Assembly (NCBI RefSeq): GCF_051020985.1
Contig: NW_027475150.1
Location: forward strand, 1,116,001 to 1,180,000
Source of the DNA: Nomia melanderi
Taxonomy: Eukaryota > Arthropoda > Insecta > Hymenoptera > Halictidae
DNA length: 64,000 bases
Direction: 5' to 3'
The notes beneath the pieces were generated by a model. That model saw only the letters and a list, made by a program, of their open reading frames with translations. It was not told the DNA's origin and did no database searches. Both the position numbers and the translations under genes were made by a program. Below are positions 51,751-62,400 of this stretch, one piece after another. Positions within the stretch are counted from its first letter, which is position 1. Each line of letters begins with the position of its first letter.

Positions 51751-53660
51751 TAGGAGACCCTGGCGCATGAATCTGTGCAGCGGGAACGACCTCGGACCAC
51801 CAGGGGCCGAGAAAACGTCCGTCACATGGGGCCGGACACTCAGGGTCAGGGGAAAATCCAATATATATCTGGTGATATCACGGGTGCTATTTGAGATAGC
51901 GCAATAAACCAAAGTGAATTATCTGCAGGAGGCCCTGGCGCATGAATCCGTGCAGCGGGAACGACCTCGGAACACCAGGGGCCGAAAAAACCACAGTCTC
52001 ATGGGGCCGGACACTCAGGGTCAGGGGAAAATCCAATATATATCTGGTGATATCTCGGGTCCTATTACAGATAGCGCAATAAATCAAAGTGCATTGTCTG
52101 TAGGAGGCGCTGGCGCATGAATCTGTGCGGCGGGAACGACCTCGGACCACCAGGGGCCGAGAAAACCACAGTCCCATGGGGCCGGACACTCAGGGTCAGG
52201 GGAAAATCCAGTATATAACTGGTGATATCACGGGTGCTATTGCAGATAGCGCAATAAATCAAAGTGAATTATCTGCAGGAGGCCCTGGCGCATGAATCTG
52301 TGCAACGGCAACGACCTCGGACCACCAGGGGCCGAGAAAACGTCCGTCACATGGGGCCGGACACTCAGGGTCAGTGAAAAATCCAATATATATCTGGTGA
52401 TATCACGGGTGCTATTACAGATAGCGCAATAAATCAAAGTGAATTATCTGCAGGAGGCCCTGGCGCATGAATCTGTGCAACGGGAACGACCTCGGACCAC
52501 CAGGGAGAGAGAAAACCACAGTCTCATGGGGCCGGACGCTCAGGGTCAGGGAAAAATCCAATATATATCTGGTGATATCCCGGGTGCTATTACAGATAGC
52601 GCAATAAATCAAAGTGCATTGTCTGTAGGAGTGCCTGGCGCATGAATCTGTGCAGCGGGAACGACCTCGGACCAGCAGGGGCAGAGAAAACGTCCGTCTC
52701 ATGGGGCCGGACACTCAGGGTCAGTGAAAAATCCAATATATATCTGGTGATATCTCGGCTGCTATTACAGATAGCGCAATAAATCAAAGTGCATTGTCTG
52801 TAGGAGGCCCTGGCGCATGAATCTGTGCAGCGGGAACGACCTCGGACCACCAGGGGCCGAGACAACCACCGTCTCATGGGGCCGGACACTCAGGGTCTGG
52901 GAAAAATCCAATATATATCCGGTGATATCTCGGGTCCTATTACAGATAGCGAAATAAATCAAAGTGCATTGTCTGTAGGAGACCCTGGCGCATGAATCTG
53001 TGCACCGGGAACGACCTCGGGCCACCAGGGACCGAGGAAACCACAGTCTCATGGGGCCGGACACTCAGGGTCAGGGGAAAATCCAATATATATCTGGTGA
53101 TATCTCGGGTGCTATAAGATATAGCGCAATAAACCAAAGTGAATTATCTGCAGGAGGCCCTGGCGCATGAATCTGTGCAACGGGAACGACCTCGGACCAC
53201 CAGGGGCCGAGAAAACCACCGTCCCGAGGGGCCGGACACTTAGGGTCAGTGAAAAATCCAATATATATCTGGTGATATCACGGGTGCTATTACAGATAGC
53301 GCAATAAATCAAAGTGAATTATCTGCAGGAGGCCCTGGCGCATGAATCTGTGCAACGGGAACGACCTCGGACCACCAGGGGGAGAGAAAACCACAGTCTC
53401 ATGGGGCCGGACACTCAGGGTCAGGGGAAAATCCAATATATATCTGGTGATATCTCGGGTCCTATTACAGATTGCGCAATAAATCAAAGTGCATTGTCTG
53501 TAGGAGGCCGTGGCGCATGAATCTGGGCAGCGGGAACGACCTCGGACCACCAGGGACCGAGGAAACCACAGTCTCATGGGGCCGGACACTCAGGGTCAGG
53601 GGAAAATCCAATATATATCTGGTGATATCTCGGGTGCTATTAGATATAGCGCAATAAACC
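51751..53660. repeat. Transition array with CAACGGG and GTCCCG monomers
   Basis: Core-A monomers sharing parts with the preceding HOR (GGAACACCAGGGGCCGAAAAAACC, GGGTCCTATTACAG) and introducing GTGCAACGGG, GATATCACGGG, GTCCCGAGGGGCC, CACTTAGGGTCAGTG and CAGGGAGAGAGAAAACC. I see no regular HOR. It joins the 9-mer block to the 53.7-58.5 kb block. Confidence 0.8.
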
Positions 53661-54040
53661 AAAGTGAATTATCTGCAGGAGGACCTGGCGCATGAATCTG
53701 TGCAACGGGAACGACCTCGGACCACCAGGGGCCGAGAAAACCACCGTCCCGAGGGGCCGGACACTTAGGGTCAGTGAAAAATCCAATATATATCTGGTGA
53801 TATCACGGGTGCTATTGCAGATAGCGCAATAAATCAAAGTGAATTATCTGCAGGAGGACCTGGCGCATGAATCTGTGCAACGGGAACGACCTCGGACCAC
53901 CAGGGGCCGAGAAAACCACCGTCCCGAGGGGCCGGACACTTAGGGTCAGTGAAAAATCCAATATATATCTGGTGATATCACGGGTGCTATTGCAGATAGC
54001 GCAATAAATCAAAGTGAATTATCTGCAGGAGGACCTGGCG
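53661..54040. repeat. Two adjacent identical 175-bp monomers
   Basis: The monomer with AGGACCTGGCGC, GTGCAACGGG, GTCCCGAGGGGCC, CACTTAGGGTCAGTG, GATATCACGGG and GCTATTGCAG is followed directly by a copy in which I find no difference over the 175-bp step. The third position keeps AGGACCTGGCGC and then changes to GTGCAGCGGG with GACCAGCAGGGGCCGGG. This is the shortest-period recent duplication seen. Confidence 0.85.
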
Positions 54041-55840
54041 CATGAATCTGTGCAGCGGGAACGACCTCGGACCAGCAGGGGCCGGGACCACCACCGTCTC
54101 ATGGGGCCGGACACTCAGGGTCTGGGAAAAATCCAATATATATCTGGTGATATCTCGGGTGCTATTAGAGATAGCGCAATAAACCAAAGTGAGTTATCTG
54201 CAGGAGGCCCTGGCGCCTGAATCTGTGCAGCGGGAACGACCTCGGACCACCAGGGGCCGAAAAAACCACAGTCTCATGGGGCCGGGCACTCAGGGTCAGG
54301 GGAAAATCCAATATATATCTGGTGATATCTCGGGTCCTATTCCAGATAGCGCAATAAATCAAAGTGCATTGTCTGTAGGAGGCCGTGGCGCAAGAATCTG
54401 TGCAGCGGGAACGACCTCGGACCACCAGGGGCCGAGAAAACCACCGTCTCATGGGGCCGGACACTCAGGGTCAGGGAAAAATCCAATATATATCTGGTGA
54501 TATCTCGGGTGCTATTAGAGATAGCGCAATAACCCAAAGTGAGTTATCTGCAGGAGGCCCTGGCGCCTGAATCTGTGCAGCGGGAACGACCTCGGACGAC
54601 CAGGGGCCGAAAAAACCACAGTCTCATGGGGCCGGACACTCAGGTTCAGGGGAAAATCCAATATATATCTGGTGATATCTCGGGTGCTATTACAGATAGC
54701 GCAATAAATCAAAGCGCATTGTCTGTAGGAGGCCGTGGCGCAAGAATCTGTGCAGCGGGAACGACCTCGGACCACCAGGGGCCGAGAAAACCACCGTCTC
54801 ATGGGGCCGGACACTCAGGGTCAGGGGAAAATCCAATATATATCTGGTGATATCTCGGGTGCTATTACAGATAGCGCAATAAATCAAAGTGCATTGTCTG
54901 TAGGAGGCCCTGGCGCATGAATCTGTGCAGCGGGAACTACCTCGGACAACCAGGGGCCGAGAAAACCACCGTCTCATGGGGCCGGACACTCAGGGTCAGG
55001 GGAAAATCCAATATATATGTGGTGATATCTCGGGTGCTATTAGAGATAGCGCAATATACCAAAGTGAATTATCTGCAGGAGGCCCTGGCGCATGAATCTG
55101 GGCAGCGGGAACGACCTCGGACAACCAGGGGCCGAGAAAACGACAGTCTCAAGGGGTTGGACACTCAGGGTCAGGGGAAAATCCAATATATATCTGGCGA
55201 TATCTCGGGTGCTACTACAGATAGCGCAATAAATCAAAGTGCATTGTCTGTAGGAGGCCCCGGCGCATGAATCTGTGCAGCGGGAACGGCCTCGGACCAC
55301 CAGGGTCCGAGAAAATCACAGTCTCATGGGGCCGGACGCTCAGGGTTAGGGGGAAATCCAATATATATCTGGTGATATCTCGGGTGCTATTAGAGATAGC
55401 GCAATAAACCAAAGTGAATTATCTGCAGGAGGACCTGGCGCATGAATCTGTGCAACGGGAACGACCTCGGACCACCTGGGGCCGAGAAAACGACAGTCTC
55501 AAGGGGCCGGACACTCAGGGTCAGGGGAAAGTCCAATATATATCTGGTGATATCTCGGGTGCTATTACAGATAGCGCAATAAATCAAAGTGCATTGTCTG
55601 TAGGAGGACCTGGCGTATAAATGTGGCCAGCGGGAACGACCTCGGACCACCAGGGGCCGAGAAAACCACTGTCTCATGGGGCCGGACACTCAGGGTCAGG
55701 GGAAAATCCAATATTTATCTGGTGGTATCTCGGGTGCTATTACAGATAGCGCGATAAATCAAAGTGCATTGCCTGCAGGAAGCCCTGGCGCACGAATGTG
55801 TGCAGCAGCAACGACGTCGGAACACCAGGGTCCAAACAAA

Positions 55841-55891
55841 TTACAGATTTTCGGTATCCGTCACCCAAGGTCATGTAAAAATCCAGCATAT
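55841..55891 (+). repeat. Isolated core-B monomer
   Basis: The only B core I found in the last 19 kb. Its lead GCACGAATGTGTGCAGCAGC, GACGTCGGAACACC and CCAAACAAATT match the monomer at 44.4 kb almost exactly, 11,379 bp away. Both neighbouring monomers are ordinary core A of the local type, so a single monomer, or part of one, appears transplanted. Confidence 0.92.
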
Positions 55892-57390
55892 ATCTGGTGA
55901 TATCTCGGGTGCTATTAGAGATAGCGCAATGAACCAAAGTGAATTATCTGCAGGAGGACCTAGCGCATGAATCTGTGCAGCGGGAACGACCTCGGACCAC
56001 CAGGGGCCGAAAAAACCACAGTCTCATGGGGCCGGGCACTCAGGTTCAGGGAAAAATCCAATATATATCTGGTGATATCTCGGGTGCTATTAGAGATAGC
56101 GCAATAAACCAAAGTGAGTTATCTGCAGGAGGCCCTGGCGCCTGAATCTGTGCAGCGGGAACGACCTCGGACCACCAGGGGCCGAAAAAACCACAGTCTC
56201 ATGGGGCCGGGCACTCAGGGTCAGGGGAAAATCCAATATATATCTGGTGATATCTCGGGTCCTATTCCAGATAGCGCAATAAATCAAAGTGCATTGTCTG
56301 TAGGAGGCCGTGGCGCAAGAATCTGTGCAGCGGGAACGACCTCGGACCACCAGGGGCCGAGAAAACCACCGTCTCATGGGGCCGGACACTCAGGGTCAGG
56401 GGAAAATCCAATATATATCTGGTGATATCTCGGGTGCTATTACAGATAGCGCAATAAATCAAAGTGCATTGTCTGTAGGAGGCCCTGGCGCATGAATCTG
56501 TGCAGCGGGAACGACCTCGGACAACCAGGGGCCGAGAAAACCACCGTCTCATGGGGCCGGACACTCAGTGTCAGGGAAAAATCCAATATATATCTGGTGA
56601 TATCTCGGGTGCTATTAGAGATAGCGCAATAAACCAAAGTGAGTTATCTGCAGGAGGCCCTGGCGCCTGAATCTGTGCAGCGGGAACGACCTCGGACCAC
56701 CAGGGGCCGAAAAAACCACAGTCTCATGGGGCCGGACACTCAGGTTCAGGGGAAAATCCAATATATGTCTGGTGATATCTCGGGTGCTATTACAGATAGC
56801 GCAATAAATCAAAGCGCATTGTCTGTAGGAGGCCGTGGCGCAAGAATCTGTGCAGCGGGAACGACCTCGGACCACCAGGGGCCGAGAAAACGACAGTCTC
56901 AAGGGGTTGGACACTCAGGGTCAGGGGAAAATCCAATATATATCTGGCGATATCTCGGGTGCTACTACAGATAGCGCAATAAATCAAAGTGCATTGTCTG
57001 TAGGAGGCCCCGGCGCATGAATCTGTGCAGCGGGAACGGCCTCGGACCACCAGGGTCCGAGAAAAGCACAGTCTCATGGGGCCGGACACTCAGGGTTAGG
57101 GGGAAATCCAATATATATCTGGTGATATCTCGGGTGCTATTAGAGATAGCGCAATAAACCAAAGTGAATTATCTGCAGGAGGCCCTGGCGCATGTATCTG
57201 TGCAACGGGAACGACCTCGGACCACCAGGGGCCGAGACAACCACCGTCTCATGGGGCCGGACACTCAGGGTCTGGGAAAAATCCAATATATATCCGGTGA
57301 TATCTCGGGTGCTATTACAGATAGCGCAATAAATCAAAGTGCATTGTCTGTAGGAGGCCCTGGCGCATGAATCTGTGCAGCGGGAACGAC

Positions 57391-57411
57391 CTCGGACCAC
57401 CAGGGGCCGAG
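57391..57411. other. Short dyad CTCGG...CCGAG at the monomer start
   Basis: CTCGG (57391-57395) is the exact reverse complement of CCGAG (57407-57411). The flanking ACC/GGGG bases can extend the stem with one mismatch. The dyad is present in most core-A monomers. Core-B monomers often break it (GTCGG with CCAAG at 4379-4399). A perfect 5-bp stem can arise by chance, so any binding or cruciform role is speculative; its repetition hundreds of times is the only reason to record it. Confidence 0.5.
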
Positions 57412-57464
57412 AAAACCACCGTCTCATGGGGCCGGACACTCAGGGTCAGGGGAAAATCCAATAT

Positions 57465-57478
57465 ATATCTGGTGATAT
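57465..57478. other. Short dyad ATATC-TGGT-GATAT in the AT-rich segment
   Basis: ATATC and GATAT form a perfect 5-bp inverted repeat around a TGGT loop. It overlaps the EcoRV palindrome GATATC and follows the AT run AATATATATC. This is one of the best conserved parts of the monomer: it survives in both core-A and core-B copies. Common departures are CTGGTCATATC (near 781 and 41894), GATATCACGG (near 53810) and GATATCCCGG (near 33328). Its function is unknown. Confidence 0.45.
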
Positions 57479-57502
57479 CTCGGGTGCTATTACAGATAGC
57501 GC

Positions 57503-57526
57503 AATAAATCAAAGTGCATTGTCTGT
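57503..57526 (+). other. AATAAA hexamer followed by a GT-rich tract
   Basis: AATAAA at 57503-57508 is followed after 8 nt by CA and at once by TTGTCTGT. In animals this order (AAUAAA, CA cleavage dinucleotide, GU-rich downstream element) defines polyadenylation sites, although the spacing here is short. The hexamer is in most monomers on the + strand. The GT-rich part belongs to class-2 tails only; class 1 has GAATTATCTGCAGG. No transcript evidence is available, so this is a motif match, not a called site. Confidence 0.25.
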
Positions 57527-58440
57527 AGGAGGCCCTGGCGCATGAATCTGTGCAGCGGGAACGACCTCGGACAACCAGGGGCCGAGAAAACCACCGTCTC
57601 ATGGGGCCGGACACTCAGGGTCAGGGAAAAATCCAATATATATCTGGTGATATCTCGGGTGCTATTAGAGATAGCGCAATAAACCAAAGTGAGTTATCTG
57701 CAGGAGGCCCTGGCGCCTGAATCTGTGCAGCGGGAACGACCTCGGACCACCAGGGGCCGAAAAAACCACAGTCTCATGGGGCCGGACACTCAGGTTCAGG
57801 GGAAAATCCAATATATATCTGGTGATATCTCGGGTGCTATTACAGATAGCGCAATAAATCAAAGCGCATTGTCTGTAGGAGGCCGTGGCGCAAGAATCTG
57901 TGCAGCGGGAACGACCTCGGACCACCAGGGGCCGAGAAAACCACCGTCTCATGGGGCCGGACACTCAGGGTCAGGGGAAAATCCAATATATATCTGGTGA
58001 TATCTCGGGTGCTATTACAGATAGCGCAATAAATCAAAGTGCATTGTCTGTAGGAGGCCCTGGCGCATGAATCTGTGCAGCGGGAACTACCTCGGACAAC
58101 CAGGGGCCGAGAAAACCACCGTCTCATGGGGCCGGACACTCAGGGTCAGGGGAAAATCCAATATATATGTGGTGATATCTCGGGTGCTATTAGAGATAGC
58201 GCAATATACCAAAGTGAATTATCTGCAGGAGGCCCTGGCGCATGAATCTGGGCAGCGGGAACGACCTCGGACCACCAGGGGCCGAGAAAACGACAGTCTC
58301 AAGGGGTTGGACACTCAGGGTCAGGGGAAAATCCAATATATATCTGGCGATATCTCGGGTGCTACTACAGATAGCGCAATAAATCAAAGTGCATTGTCTG
58401 TAGGAGGCCCTGGCGCATGAATCTGTGCAGCGGGAACGAC

Positions 58441-59400
58441 CTCGGACCACCAGGGGCCGAGACAACCACCGTCTCATGGGGCCGGACACTCATGGTCTGG
58501 GAAAAATCCAATATATATCCGGTGATATCTCGGGTGCTATTACAGATAGCGCAATATATCAAAGTGCATTCTCTGTAGGAGGCCCTGGCGCATGAATCTG
58601 TGCAGCGGGAACGACCTCGGACAACCAGGGGCCGAGAAAACCACAGTCTCATGGGGCCGGACGCTCAGGGTCAGGGGAAAATCCAGTATATAACTGGTGA
58701 TATCTCGGGTGCTATTAGAGATAGCGCAATAAGCCATAGGGAATTATCTGCAGGAGGCCCTGGCGCATGCATCTGTGCAGCGGGAACGACCTAGGACCAC
58801 CAGGGGCCGAGAAAACCAAAGTCTCATGGGGCCGGACACTCAGTGTCAGGGGAAAATCCAATATAGATTTGGTGATATCTCGGGTGCTATTACAGATAGC
58901 GCAATAAATCAAAGTGCATTGTCTGTAGGAGGCCCTGGCGCATGTATCTGTGCAGTGGGAACGACCTCGGACCACCAGGGGCCGAGAAAACCACAGTCTC
59001 ATGGGGCCGGACGCTCAGGGTCAGGGGAAAATCCAGTATATAACTGGTGATATCTCGGGTGCTATTAGAGATAGCGCAATAAGCCATAGGGAATTATCTG
59101 CAGGAGGCCCTGGCGCATGCATCTGTGCAGCGGGAACGACCTAGGACCACCAGGGGCCGAGAAAACCACAGTCTCATGGGGCCGGACACTCAGGGTCAGG
59201 GGAAAATCCAATATAGATCTGGTGATATCTCGGGTGCTATTACAGATAGCGCAATAAATCAAAGTGCATTGTCTGTAGGAGGCCCTGGCGCATGAATCTG
59301 TGCAGTGGGAACGACCTCGGACCACCAGGGGCCGAGAAAACCACAGTCTCATGGGGCCGGACGCTCAGGGTCAGGGGAAAATCCAGTATATAACTGGTGA
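58441..59400. repeat. Dimer repeat at 350-bp offset
   Basis: Two-monomer units with GTATATAACTGG, AATAAGCCATAGGG, GACCTAGGACC and AATATAGATTTGG or AATATAGATCTGG recur at 350 bp (CTAGGACC at 58791 and 59141). A related single copy is at 62040-62330 (CTAGGACC near 62116), about 17 monomers later. CTAGG in place of CTCGG breaks the monomer dyad in these copies. Confidence 0.82.
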
Positions 59401-62400
59401 TATCTCGGGTGCTATTACAGATAGCGCAATAAATCAAAGTGCATTGTCTGTAGGAGGCCCTGGCGCATGAATCCGTGCAGCGGGAACGACCTCGGACCAC
59501 CAGGGGCCGAGACAACCACCGTCTCATGGGGCCGGACACTCAGGGTCAGGGAAAAATCCAATATATATCTGGTGATATCTCGGGTGCTATTAGAGATAGC
59601 GCAATAAACCAAAGTGAGTTATCTGCAGGAGGCCCTGGCGCCTGAATCTGTGCAGCGGGAACGACCTCGGACCACCAGGGGCCGAGAAAACCACCGTCTC
59701 ATGGGGCCGGACACTCAGTGTCAGGGGAAAATCCAATATATATCTGGTGATATCTCGGGTGCTATTGCAGATAGCGCAATAAATCAAAGTGCATTGTCTG
59801 TAGGAGGCCCTGGCGCATGAATCTGTGCAGCGGGAACGACCTCGGACCACCAGGGGCCGAGAAAACCACCGTCTCATGGGGCCGGACACTCAGGTTCAGG
59901 GAAAAATCCAATATATATCTGGTGATATCTCGGGTGCTATTAGAGATAGCGCAATAAACCAAAGTGAATTATCTGCAGGAGGCCCTGGCGCATGTATCTG
60001 TGCAACGGGAACGGCCTCGGACCACCAGGGGCCGAGAAAACCACCGTCTCATGGGGCCGGACACTCAGTGTCAGGGGAAAATCCAATATATATCTGGTGA
60101 TATCTCGGGTGCTATTAGAGATAGCGCAATATACCAAAGTGAATTATCTGCAGGAGGCCCTGGCGCATGAATCTGGGCAGCGGGAACGACCTCGGACCAC
60201 CAGGGGCCGAGAAGACCACCGTCTCATGGGGCCGGCCACTCAGGGTCAGGGGAAAATCCAATATATATCTGGTGATATCTCGGGTGCAATTAGAGATAGC
60301 GCAATAAGCCAAAGGGAATTATCTGCAGGAGGCCCTGGCGCATGCATCTGTGCAGCGGGAACTACCTCGGACCACCAGGGGCCGAGACAACCACCGTCTC
60401 ATGGGGCCGGACACTCAGGGTCAGTGAAAAATCCAATATATATCTGGTGATATCTCGGCTGCTATTACAGATAGCGCAATAAATCAAAGTGCATTGTCTG
60501 TAGGAGGCCCTGGCGCATGAATCTGTGCAGCGGGAACGACCTCGGACCACCAGGGGCCGAGACAACCACCGTCTCATGGGGCCGGACACTCAGGGTCAGG
60601 GGAAAATCCAATATATATCTGGCGATATCTCGGGTGCTATTACAGATAACGCAATAAATCAAAGTGCATTGTCTGTAGGAGGCCCCGGCGCATGAATCTG
60701 TGCAGCGGGAACGGCCTCGGACCACCAGGGTCCGAGAAAATCACAGTCTCATGGGGCCGGACACTCAGGGCTAGGGGGAAATCCAATATATATCTGGTGA
60801 TATCTCGGGTGCTATTAGAGATAGCGCAATAAACCAAAGTGAATTATCTGCAGGAGGCCCTGGCGCATGTATCTGTGCAACGGGAACGACCTCGGACCAC
60901 CAGGGGCCGAGAAAACCAGAGTCTCGTGGGGCCGGACACTCAGGGTCAGGGTAAAATCCAATATTTATCTGGTGATATCTCGGGTGCTATTACAGATAGC
61001 GCAATAAATCAAAGTGCATTGTCTGTAGGAGGCCCTGGCGCATGAATCTGTGCAGCGGGCACGACCTCGGACCACCAGGGGCCGAGAAAACGTCCGTCTC
61101 ATGGGGCCGGACACTCAGTGTCAGTGAAAAATCCAATATATATCTGGTGATATCTCGGCTGCTATTACAGATAGCGCAATAAATCAAAGTGCATTGTTTG
61201 TAGGAGGCCCTGGCGCATGAATCTGTGCAGCGGGAACGACCTCGGACCACCAGGGGCCGAGACAACCACCGTCTCATGGGGCCGGACACTCAGGGTCTGG
61301 GAAAAATCCAATATATATCCGGTGATATCTCGGGTGCTATTACAGATAGCGCAATAAATCAAAGTGCATTGTCTGTAGGAGGCCCTGGCGCATGAATCGG
61401 TGCAGCGGGAACGACCTCGGACTACCAGGGACCGAGAAAACCACAGTCTCAAGGGGCCGGACACTCAGGGTCAGGGTAAAATCCAATATATATCTGGTGA
61501 AATCTCAGGTGCTATTACAGATAGCGCAATAAATCAAAGTGCATTGTCTGTAGGATTCCCTGGCGCATGAATCTGTGCAGCGGGAACGACCTCGGACCAC
61601 CAGGGGCCGAGAAAACGTCCGTCTCATGGGGCCGGACACTCAGGATCAGCGAAAAATCCAATATATATCTGGTGATATCTCGGCTGCTATTACAGATAGC
61701 GCAATAAATCAAAGTGCATTGTCTGTAGGAGGCCCTGGCGCATGAATCTGTGCAGCGGGAACGACCTCGGACCACCAGGGGCCGAGACAACCACCGTCTC
61801 ATGGGGCTGGACACTCATGGTCTGGGAAAAATCCAATATATATCCGGTGATATCTCGGGTGCTATTACAGATAGCGCAATAAATCAAAGTGCATTCTCTG
61901 TAGGAAGCCCTGGCGCATGAATCTGTGCAGCGGGAACGACCTCGGACCACCAGGGGCCGAGAAAACCACCGTCTCATGGGGCCGGCCACTCAGGGTCAGG
62001 GGAAAATCCAATATATATCTGGTGATATCTCGGGTGCTATTAGAGATAGCGCAATAAGCCAAAGGGAATTATCTGCAGGAGGCCCTGGCGCATGCATCTG
62101 TGCAGCGGAAACGACCTAGGACCACCAGGGGCCGAGAAAACCACAGTCTCATGGGGCCGAACACTCAGGGTCAGGGGAAAATCCAATATAGATCTGGTGA
62201 TATCTCGGGTGCTATTACAGATAGCGCAATAAATCAATGTGCATTGTCTGTAGGAGGCCCTGGCGCATGAATCTGTGCAGCGGGAACGACCTCGGACCAC
62301 CAGGGGCCGAGAAAACCACAGTCTCATGGGGCCGGACGCTCAGGGTCAGGGGAAAATCCAGTATATAACTGGTGATATCTCGGGTGCTATTACAGATTGC

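Larger units (their letters stand above)
57390..57564 (+). repeat. Reference monomer, core A with class-2 tail
   Basis: A single 175-bp monomer very close to the array consensus, chosen as the coordinate reference. Blocks by monomer position are: dyad arms 2-6 and 18-22; core A about 26-62; A-tract about 63-67; AT-rich AATATATATC 71-80; GATATC 85-90; GATAGCGC near 106-113; AATAAA 114-119; class-2 tail GCATTGTCTGTAGG 127-140; GGCCCTGGCGCATG about 142-155; CAGCGGGAACGA 164-175. The class-2 tail lacks the PstI site found in class 1. The unit begins at CCTCGG only by convention, since a tandem array has no natural start. Confidence 0.97.
54183..58440. repeat. Composite block with 10-, 11-, 12- and 18-monomer offsets
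   Basis: Monomers with ACCAAAGTGAGTTATC and GGCGCCTGAATC recur at 54183, 54533, 56108, 56633 and 57683, each followed by GGCCGTGGCGCAAGAATCTG. 54189-54500 matches 56114-56425 (1925 bp). 54539-54850 matches 56639-56880 (2100 bp) and 57689-58000 (3150 bp), and 54917-55270 matches 58067-58420 (3150 bp). 55215-55412 matches 56965-57162 (1750 bp). The stretch looks like repeated unequal exchange using the same GAGTTATC/CAAGAATC pair. Confidence 0.85.

Noticed and set aside
57454..57478. TATA-like or CCAAT-like promoter (TCCAATATATATCTGG)
   Set aside because: AT-rich text of this kind is expected in the AT segment of a satellite. It would imply a promoter in every monomer, with no supporting initiator, reading frame or transcript.
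57390..57564. CENP-B box
   Set aside because: I compared the TTCG-4N-A-2N-CGGG pattern with CAGCGGGAACGA, CTCGGGTGC and their reverse complements. The CGGG parts exist but the TTCG and A positions do not match. A diverged box for another protein cannot be excluded.
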